Shown here one piece after another: positions 57,035 to 64,000 of a stretch of DNA of 64,000 nt. The notes beneath the pieces were generated by a model that did no database searches, was not told where the DNA came from, and saw nothing but the letters and a program-made list of their open reading frames with translations. Made by a program: the position numbers and the translations under genes. Every line of letters starts with the position of its first letter. The first letter of the stretch is position 1. The stretch is taken from contig QKWP01000792.1 of NCBI GenBank assembly GCA_003550325.1, forward strand, positions 112,888 to 176,887. Reading direction: 5' to 3'. This DNA comes from Gigaspora rosea (lineage: Eukaryota; Glomeromycota; Glomeromycetes; Diversisporales; Gigasporaceae).

Positions 57035-57977
57035 GGGGGCTTCCAGAAATTACGTGATTTTTTAGTGGGTGGGTGGGTTCCCAAAAATATCAGGTTATAA
57101 TTATAATTCTGGTCAAATTTTTATAATTCTGGCCAAAAGTATAAAATTATAAAATTATTAATAACTATTGTTCTGCTGGATGAATTTAGATGATTTAACT
57201 ACCAAAATGTTCATCTTACTAAGACGATTCTAACAAGCCTAAAATCATTAAAATCTAATCACAGGGTCCCAAGATCATTTAACTTTTGTGTAATTTTAAT
57301 AGTGATTTTTTAGAATTACTAAGTAAATGTCTTTAATATTGAATAACTTTTGATCCACTAGTCCGTTTTGGATGATTTAACTACCAAAATGTTCGTCTCA
57401 GTGTGAAGATTCTAACAAGCCCAAAATCGCTAAATTCCAATTACTAGATCCCAAGATTGATAAAGATTTGTATTGTTAGATAATCATTTAATTAAATTTG
57501 ATTAAATAATTGTCTAACAATACAAATCTTTATCGATCTTGGGATTCAATAATTGGAATTTAGCGATTTTGTGCTTGTTAGAATCGTCTCACTGAGACAA
57601 ACATTTTGGTAGTTAAATCACCCAAAACGGGCCAGTGGATCAAAAGTTATTCAATATTAAAGAAATTTACTTAGTGATTCTAAAAAATCACTATTAAAAT
57701 TATACAAAAGTTGAATTATCTTGGGATCCTGTAATTAGATTTTAATGATTTGGGACTTGTTAGAATCGTCTCAGCAAGACGAACATTTTGGTAGTTAAAT
57801 CATCTAAATTGGTCTAGTAGAACAATAGTTATTATCAATTTTATAAATTAAACCATATAAATAAATTTTAAAAAAATATAAAATTTGATTGGCTAATAGA
57901 GTATTAGGTGTAGGTGGGTAGGGTAAAATTTTGAAATTTATTAATAACAAAATATTACGTAATTTCTGAAAGCCCTC
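57035..57977. mobile_element. PIF/Harbinger-like palindromic MITE, 943 bp
   Basis: The ends GGGGGCTTCCAGAAATTACG and the inverted GAGGGCTTTCAGAAATTACG are flanked by TTA (57032-57034, 57978-57980). Removing the element and one TTA rejoins the interrupted transposase frame, which proves the insertion boundaries. Internally it is a palindrome with four modules with the GTCTCAGTGAGAC-type core, like 2168-3124. Confidence 0.88.
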
Positions 57978-58952
57978 TTACTACCTATAATAAGCTTTAT
58001 GATGGTCGAGATGAGTTTGTACTTGACTTTGTTAAATTGTTAGCCAAAGCTGATATACCGTTTGAAAAGATACATCATTTTCAACCTTTTTTACAGGAAT
58101 ATTGCAAATATGGTATGTTTATTAATTTTTATTTAATAATTTATTTCGATATAATTAATTAATTTATATTTTTAATAGGTGGTGCAGTTCCTGGAGCTAA
58201 CCAAATTCATAAAAAGTATTTTTCGATCTTGTTCCAGCAAGAAGAAAAAAAACTTAAAAATTCGGTAATTGAAAAAAAATTTGTATTATGATCGATGAAA
58301 CAACAGATGCTTGCAGTAGGGCGGCAGTAAACATTCTATTTAGTTATTTTGATCAAACTAGTTTGGTTAGAGCTCATTATTTACAAGCTGTAAATAAACC
58401 TACTATTTCACAACTTGTAATTTCAACTTTATTCTACTATAAAATTTCTTTTGATAATATTGTTTTATTTATTACAGATAATGCTTCGTATATGTTAGCT
58501 GATTTTAATATTCTTTCACTCTTAATGCCCCAAATTAAATATAACACTTGCTTCGCACACATACTTAATCTAGTAGAAGATACTTGGATTGGTTACAAAA
58601 ACTTTAAGCTTCTCAATTCTACTATAAGTTTGATTTAACCAACCTTTATATATTCACCAGCTAGAAAGCAACGATGGATTTCCTTACCTTTTTTAAATAG
58701 TGATTTGAATCCTATACTCCCACCACTGCCTGTAAAAACCAGATAAAACTCCTGGTCTAATTTTGCTTTTTGGATTTGTACTCATTTTACATCGTAAGTT
58801 GATTTTTATTTTAAGGAATCTGAAGAAAGTAAGGACAGTACGGCAGTTTCTGAATTGGTTAAAGTTTTTGAAAATAGGGATAATTTGTTTTATTTGTAGT
58901 TTATTCTTTTTTTATTACTTTTAATGCAAAATTGTAAGTAATACTATAAAAG

Positions 58953-59023
58953 CTTTGCTAAAAAAAAACCTTCAGGACTATGCCCTAAAGGGCATAGTTC
59001 CAAAGGGGGTTTTTTAGCAAAAA
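58953..59023. repeat. Hairpin, about 70 bp
   Basis: TTGCTAAAAAAAAACCTTCA then GACTATGCCC is mirrored by GGGCATAGTTCCAAAGGG and TTTTTTAGCAA. A small palindromic element within the dead transposase. Confidence 0.65.
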
Positions 59024-59585
59024 TTTCGTTTATTCATGATAATTTATTCACTAAATTATTATCATTATTATAGATTAGTCAGGAATCTTGAATTTGTCAA
59101 AATCTGGAATAAACCTGTTGCGCCATTTCTTGTTGATCAATTAGAGTTAGTATGTGCTTATTTAAGTACGGGCTGCCAAGCACCCCAAAATCAAATGAAA
59201 TAGTTGATCTTTGTCAAATTAATCAGTATGATTTGTTATCATGTGATATAATTTTTAAAGAAGCATTTCAATTAGCATATGACAAATCAAAAAACACATT
59301 GATAATCATTCTGCACTTCCAATTTTCAAAGCAACTGTTGCTTTGACCCACGCTATATGCAGGCACAAATTGACTGCCACAATATTACAATATATAGAGC
59401 AATTAAAGAATTAAAAAATTCTTCAAATAAGCTTATTAATGAATGGGCAATTTATTCAGGATTGTTAAAACATTTGGTGAAAATTTTGATTTGGATAATT
59501 ATTGGCGAGAGAAAATGTTTTGTTACCAAATATTAGTAAAATAGCATTAGTATAAATTTTGGCTACCAGTTTCAGGAGTTGATGT

Positions 59586-59854
59586 TAGGGTTCCTCAAAT
59601 TTAAATGAAATCAAATATTGGATCAATTTGAATTTGATCAAATCAAATTGACCCTGATTTGAATTTGATTTGATTCAAATATTTGAATTTGAATTTTTAA
59701 TAGTAATTTTCAAATCAAATCAAATATTTGTCAAATCAAATCAAATTTGGCCATATTTGAATTTGATCAAATTAAATATAGTCAAATTTGAATTTGAATT
59801 TGATCAAATATTTGATTCAAATATTTGAAGATCAAATCAAATTGCAGAACCCTA
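59586..59854. mobile_element. hAT-like MITE (TIR TAGGGTTC), 269 bp
   Basis: It starts TAGGGTTCCTCAAATTT and ends AAATTGCAGAACCCTA. GTTGATGT is duplicated at 59578-59585 and 59855-59862. The interior is built of AAATTTGAATTTGATC and ATCAAATC runs. Same family as 12888-13314. It sits inside the dead hAT transposase. Confidence 0.88.
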
Positions 59855-60221
59855 GTTGATGTAGAATGTAGCTTTTCAGCTTACAAATGAATTTTAGCGG
59901 ATAATAAACATGCTTTGTCAGAAAATTCAATCCAAATGTTAAATTTTGTAAATTTTAATGAATAAATAAATAATATTTGGAGATTTAAAAATTACATCGA
60001 CTTATAATTATTTAAAATTTATTTATTGCATAATTTATTTAAAATTAAAATTAAAATGCATAATTCGGATAATTTTTCTAATAAAGATTAAATCGCATAA
60101 TTGCCTATTTTTTCGCATAATTTTAAATTTATTTCGCATCCCTCGCATAATTGACCCTATTTCGCTCGCATAATTTATCTAAACGCATTGCATAATCCTG
60201 GACACCCTACAAGTGACAAAT

Positions 60222-60355
60222 GAGATGCCATGAACAAAGTCACGTGGCATCCATTAGTCATGAGACCATGACCCAGGTTCATGACATAAAGGTGGTGACT
60301 GGTAAGTATGAGGTAATAGTAATGAGTATGGTAGTATGAGAAGAGGGTAAGAATG
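60222..60355 (+). repeat. GATGCCRTGAACRAAGTCAC repeat, copy 2
   Basis: GAGATGCCATGAACAAAGTC to GTATGGTAGTATGAGAAGAG matches 54690-54805. This copy has an extra CCAGGTTCATGACATAAAGG segment. Confidence 0.7.
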
Positions 60356-60384
60356 ATGTGTTTTTAAATACATTCTAGAATAAG

Positions 60385-60557
60385 TGTTATAAGTATTATA
60401 AGCAGTATAATTGTTATAAGCAGTATAAGCAATATAATCATTATAAGCAGTATAATTATTATAAGCAGTATAATCATTATAAGCAGTATAATCATTATAA
60501 GAGGTATAATCATTATAAGCAGTATAATCATTATAAATGTTATAAGCATTATAAACT
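60385..60557. repeat. Minisatellite, 18-bp unit (ATTATAAGCAGTATAATC)
   Basis: About nine to ten units of TATAATCATTATAAGCAG with small variants. As a result it is open on several frames on the minus strand (repeats of NDYTAY or LIMIILLI). No gene is inferred. Confidence 0.85.
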
Positions 60558-60625
60558 ATTCTTAATGTCCAACTTCTTAAGATAATAATATACAAAAATA
60601 TAATAATAATAATATAAAATAAAAT

Positions 60626-61716
60626 ACAGTTGAACCTTCCAAAACTGATCCTGTCAAAACTGATACCCTGTAATAACTGATAAAAAATTGAACTATCATG
60701 TCTGTTTTATAAGTCAAATCTGATAACCTGCTATTCCTAATAGCTAATACTCAAAAATCAAATATTTATAAAATATCAGATTTGGTAGTTAAAATAAATT
60801 AATTTGATTGGCTTAAATCAGACTTTGTACAACTAATTATATATATAAAATAAATTCAGCCAATCATATTTGTATAACTAGTAGCAACACTAATAACTTC
60901 TCAAAACTGATATAAAAGCTGGCCACCATGCATATCAGTTTAGGGTAGTGATATGGGCTGATGCCAAATTCTTGGGCCAACCCAGTGCAGAAATTAATTA
61001 GCCTGGTCGACCGAGCTGATCATATTGTTAAAAAACTTTCAGTCAAACAAAAATACAAAGTAGTCTTATAATTTGATCTTCTCAATATAAAAATAGTCAG
61101 AATTATATCATGATACTTGTGCAAGATGTCAATTGCTAAAAAATTACACAGAGATGCATTTAATTAGTCAATATAATAATCAGCACATCATAGCATATAT
61201 ACATATAATGTTACATAAATTACAAATAGTAGAAAGAGTGCATGTAATGCATATATATAGTGGATCTACTACAGTATATGCGAATAGGAAGAAGTTATGA
61301 GAATGCCCGATGGGTCCTCTTAATGGCTGGTGATCTACTATATTATTTCTCATAGTTGGAAATAAAGTAATAAGAATGACGGTGGTTTACTAACAATTGA
61401 TAATCAATGCTATAATCAGTGAACAGTCAGAACCCCTAATTGACTAGTTGAATTTATAAATATCGACTAGAAAAGCTGACTATTTGATTTTAGTTGGATA
61501 GATAGTTATTGACTACAAGCACTAACTTGAGAATTTTTTACATGTGATTTAACTAATAATTATAAGTTATACAATAAAATTCTATCAGATTAAAAAAATT
61601 TAACTATATACTAGCTGGGCTGACCTGCAGGAATGTGAGCCAAGGGCTGACCCGCCTGCCCACCCAGCTGATAGGCCGAAGTCAGCCTGTATTACTAGTT
61701 TAGGGAGGTTCAACTT
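60626..61716. mobile_element. Tc1/mariner-like non-autonomous element, 1.1 kb
   Basis: The ends CAGTTGAACCTTCCAAAACT and the inverted AAGTTGAACCTCCCTAAACT are flanked by TA (60624-60625, 61717-61718). No transposase frame. The interior shows AACTGATA repeats near the left end. Confidence 0.75.
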
Positions 61717-62482
61717 TAACAATAAAATAATAACTATCATTCTGTAACACTATATTAAGTACAATTTCTTTTTCTTCTTTGAACAATGTTATAATACTTG
61801 CAGTCCCTTTCTTATTGGACTTTAGCCTACCTATTCCTGAATTATTCTTTTCTGCTTCTAGACATATTTGTCTAGAAACCATCTTTGTTACAACTTTCGC
61901 AACCTCAAAAGCAATTAGGCCATCAGTTACCCAATAGCCTTCTGCTTGTGTGCTTAAGTTTTTCTAATTAACTGAGAATTTCTTGAAGTAGTTCTGTTTC
62001 AGTTAATAAAATACTTAAGTTTTTGGACTTGAAAAGAAATTTTTCCTAATAGAAGTTTTTTTTTGACTATGATCATTTTTTTATTTATAACTACTTTTTG
62101 TGTATCAGGCATATCTTCACTTGATATTCTAGGCCTCATACTTGTTATCTCACATTGTACAACAAATTTTATATTGGCATAATATGGTAATAGACCATTG
62201 ACATTTTCTGATAATCGTTCATATCTCTATCTCAACTTTGTGTTATAATAGCTTATATTTATTGAAGTAGCCCTTAGTTTGGCTTCTCATTTTGAAGTAC
62301 ACTACCACACTGTATCTATTGTTGGCATTGCTGTTTAGCAAAATATGTAGAGCTTTGTTCTGAACCTGACCAAGCTGTTTTAATAGAAGATTTCTCTTCA
62401 CATTTTTAGACAGGCCTGTTAGTAAAGATAGTAAAGTCAGTTCAGATCTGGTCTTGGTTCTAGGAATTGTAAAACCTACCAC
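61700..62482 (-). pseudogene. Two broken minus-strand frames, family not recognised
   Basis: One frame from about 61965 down to 61700 reads LSTQAEGYWVTDGLIAFEVA, KMVSRQICLEAEKNNSGIGR and VLNIVLQNDSYYFIVKVEPP; its stop falls inside the terminal repeat of the Tc1-like element. A second (62482-62243) reads PRTKTRSELTLLSLLTGLS and LLKQLGQVQNKALHILLNSN. Both look like real protein, possibly one gene cut short by the Tc1-like insertion and by stops. No domain identified. Confidence 0.35.
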
Positions 62483-62754
62483 ACAGACCCAAGGACCAGG
62501 TCCTTATATAAAAAGTCCCAGAACTTATGTCCAACTTCTTGAACTTAGCTCTGATACCTTCTAACCAATTAAAATTCTTTGTTTTATTGTAAATACTAAT
62601 TGGTTAAAAATAGTATAGCATTATAACTTGTATTAGCAGTCATAGAACATGTCATGCTGTGTGATAAATTATAATAAAACTAATAATAAAAACATATAAA
62701 TTTACTATAAACTTTAATCCTTACATTCATTTTCAACTTACATAATAACTTTTT

Positions 62755-63545
62755 TTTCAAATTTTGGTGTTAAGTATATTAAAAATAGTAGATTAAAGTT
62801 ACTTAGAATACTTTTTTAAAATTCTGCCAATATTAATGATTTTGCTGATAAATTTCATAAAAAAAAGATTTGCTAATTTTAAAAATATTATTATATGCAA
62901 AAATTTATTTGAACAGTTTACTATGTCACAAAATTTTAGGATACCTTGACAAAAAGCAAGGTAGCTATGTGCTAAAATTAAAAATGGTTGGTTTGTAATA
63001 TAAAAACTTTTTTCTTCAAAATAATCTGCTTTGGGCCTCTAAATACACTTGTTTAGCATGTAATTCTACTCATAACAAAGTTGCAATGTGTTTTTTTAGA
63101 CCTTTTACTAAGTGAAGAATAGGTTAAAGTTAGAAAAAATTTTTTCTTTTAAAAAAATTTTTTCTAACTTTAATCATATTTTTTACTTAGTAAAGGTTCA
63201 AAAAAACATGCCACAACCTTATTATAAATAGAATTATATGCTAAACAAGTTTATTTAGAGGCCCAAAGCAGGTTATCTTGAAAAAAAGTTTTATATTACA
63301 AACCAAAAAATTTTAATTTAGCACATAGCTAACCTTGCTTTTTTGTCAAAGTAATCTAAATTTTGTGACTAAATAAACTTGTTCAGCATAAAATTTTGCT
63401 TATAATTGTATTTTCAAAATTAGCAAATCTTTTTTTATAAAATTTTATTGACAAAATTATTAATTTTTGCAAAATTTTAAAAAAGTGTTCTAAGTAACTT
63501 TAATATACTATTTTCAATATGCTTAACTCCAGAATTTGAAAAAAG
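62755..63545. mobile_element. Large palindromic foldback element, about 790 bp
   Basis: The arms meet at about 63155 (AGAAAAAATTTTTTCTTTTA and its mirror). Outward matching blocks include ACTTTTACTAAG/CTTAGTAAAGG, AAACATGCCACAAC/GTTGCAATGTGTTT, TTGTTTAGCATGTAATTC/GAATTATATGCTAAACAA, GGGCCTCT/AGAGGCCC, CTTTTTGTCAA and TAAGTATATTAAAAATAGTA. No gene. Confidence 0.75.
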
Positions 63546-64000
63546 TTAATATATAAGTTAAAAATAATATTGGGCTTAAAGTTTATAGTATTTATATATT
63601 TTTATTACAATTTTTATTATAAACTAAGACTCATATATCAATAGGTATGATATGTTCTTTAACTGTTAGTTTATTTATATAGTATAATATTGCAAAATTA
63701 GACTATACATTGCAATATTAGTAGTATTCTTATTCTAATTATGATCTTTTAGAGATTAATTTAAAATTTAGCATTTACTAATACTGTATATATTGCCAAG
63801 TTTATTTGCAATAAAATATTTTGAAATAGCAAATTTGTACAACAAATAGAATAGTATGTTAAATAATATATGTTTAAGCTAATTCACAGTATACAGTATA
63901 TAGATATAGTATATCTGTCAATAGTTTAAATTTAATTGAACATATTTACTATTTTATTAGCAATATATTTGAAGTTCTAATATATTTTATATTAGGACCT
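63546..64000. other. AT-rich end of window, possible hAT-like element start at 63994
   Basis: No gene is seen. The last 7 bases, AGGACCT, match the AGGACCYC end of the hAT-like family at 6566, 10705 and 15522, but the sequence stops there. Confidence 0.25.

Larger units (their letters stand above)
56820..59945 (+). pseudogene. Disrupted hAT transposase with N-terminal C2H2-type finger
   Basis: It begins ATGGTTACAG (MVTATGQLVRNLKYKEDF) with a finger FCQFCQDTVSH ... STHKSKK, as in CGGBP1/hAT fingers. A frameshift in an A tract near 56985 is followed by TQCTLT, which is interrupted by the element at 57035-57977 and resumes as YNKLYDGRDEFVLDFVKLLA. After an intron-like gap near 58113-58180 it reads GGAVPGANQIHKKYF, then a second break, MIDETTDACSRAAVNILF, LFITDNASYML and CFAHILNLVEDTWIGYKNF (hAT Asp motifs and CxxH signature), stopping at 58638. 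Further traces (YSPARKQRW, 58650) and a C-terminal piece near 59860-59960 are broken by frameshifts and by the MITE at 59586-59854. It cannot make a functional transposase. Confidence 0.75.
55689..60209 (+). mobile_element. Dead hAT element, 4521 bp, perfect 8-bp target duplication
   Basis: The left end TAGGGTGTCCAGGATTATGC and the inverted right end TAGGGTGTCCAGGATTATGC are identical over 20 bp. CAAGTGAC is duplicated at 55681-55688 and 60210-60217. Both subterminal zones repeat TTATGCG/CGCATAA (55705-55765 and 60055-60195), likely transposase binding sites. It holds a disrupted transposase and two later insertions. Confidence 0.92.

Noticed and set aside
60254-60595. 113-aa and 61-aa frames with NDYTAY or LIMII repeats
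   Set aside because: Open only because an 18-bp minisatellite lacks stops in these frames.

Overview
The window is eukaryotic, very AT-rich and dominated by transposons. There are no bacterial operons, rRNA or CRISPR. Three things point to a fungus of the arbuscular mycorrhizal group (Glomeromycotina): a BTB-BACK protein of the type greatly expanded there, a small two-exon gene (44225-45135) whose sequence I recall as a multicopy family of unknown function in Rhizophagus, and short introns of 62-109 nt with GTAAGT-like donors. The phylum-level call is an inference. A run of Ns at 11317-11588 and a single N at 8616 show a scaffolded assembly.

Layout. 1-2100: tandem repeats and palindromes. 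2168-17899: nested mobile elements. These are PIF/Harbinger-like, hAT-like and Tc1/mariner-like miniature elements, tRNA-headed SINEs and foldback elements, many with target-site duplications (TSDs) that can be read directly. 18701-20433 (minus): a five-exon BTB-BACK gene that runs in frame into a USP7-type MATH domain. 20500-23800: mostly unique intergenic DNA plus a decayed coding remnant. 24083-26587 (plus): the most striking feature, described below. 26700-40150: more element debris, including an LTR end, two SINE copies and two nested pogo-like elements. 40547-41062 (minus) and 44225-45135 (plus): two small genes transcribed away from each other around about 3.1 kb of spacer. 47176-54632: a hAT element with an intact 623-residue transposase. 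55689-60209: a second, dead hAT element with a perfect 8-bp TSD, itself carrying a Harbinger-like and a hAT-like insertion. 60385-64000: a minisatellite, a Tc1-like element, a broken ORF and a large palindrome.

Key observation. From 24083 to 26587 the plus strand holds about 25 consecutive units of the form 3' splice site (pyrimidine-rich, AG), then exactly 3 nt (twice 6 nt), then 5' splice site (GTAAGT or GTATGT). The units are separated by AT-rich stretches of about 70-100 nt, the intron size of the ordinary genes here. The first 3-nt unit is ATG and the last acceptor opens onto two codons and TAA. Joined, the units read as a short hydrophobic peptide beginning MPLVLLLRMLRWTLLKYM. The 3-nt units are about 46% GC, against surroundings that look below 20%. 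This looks like a gene in which nearly every codon is its own exon. I know of no described precedent of this extent. Two internal units (near 25560 and 25637) do not conform cleanly and are reported as such.

The host genes do not form a pathway. The rest of the window is a record of nested transposition in which the order of many insertions can be worked out from interrupted repeats.
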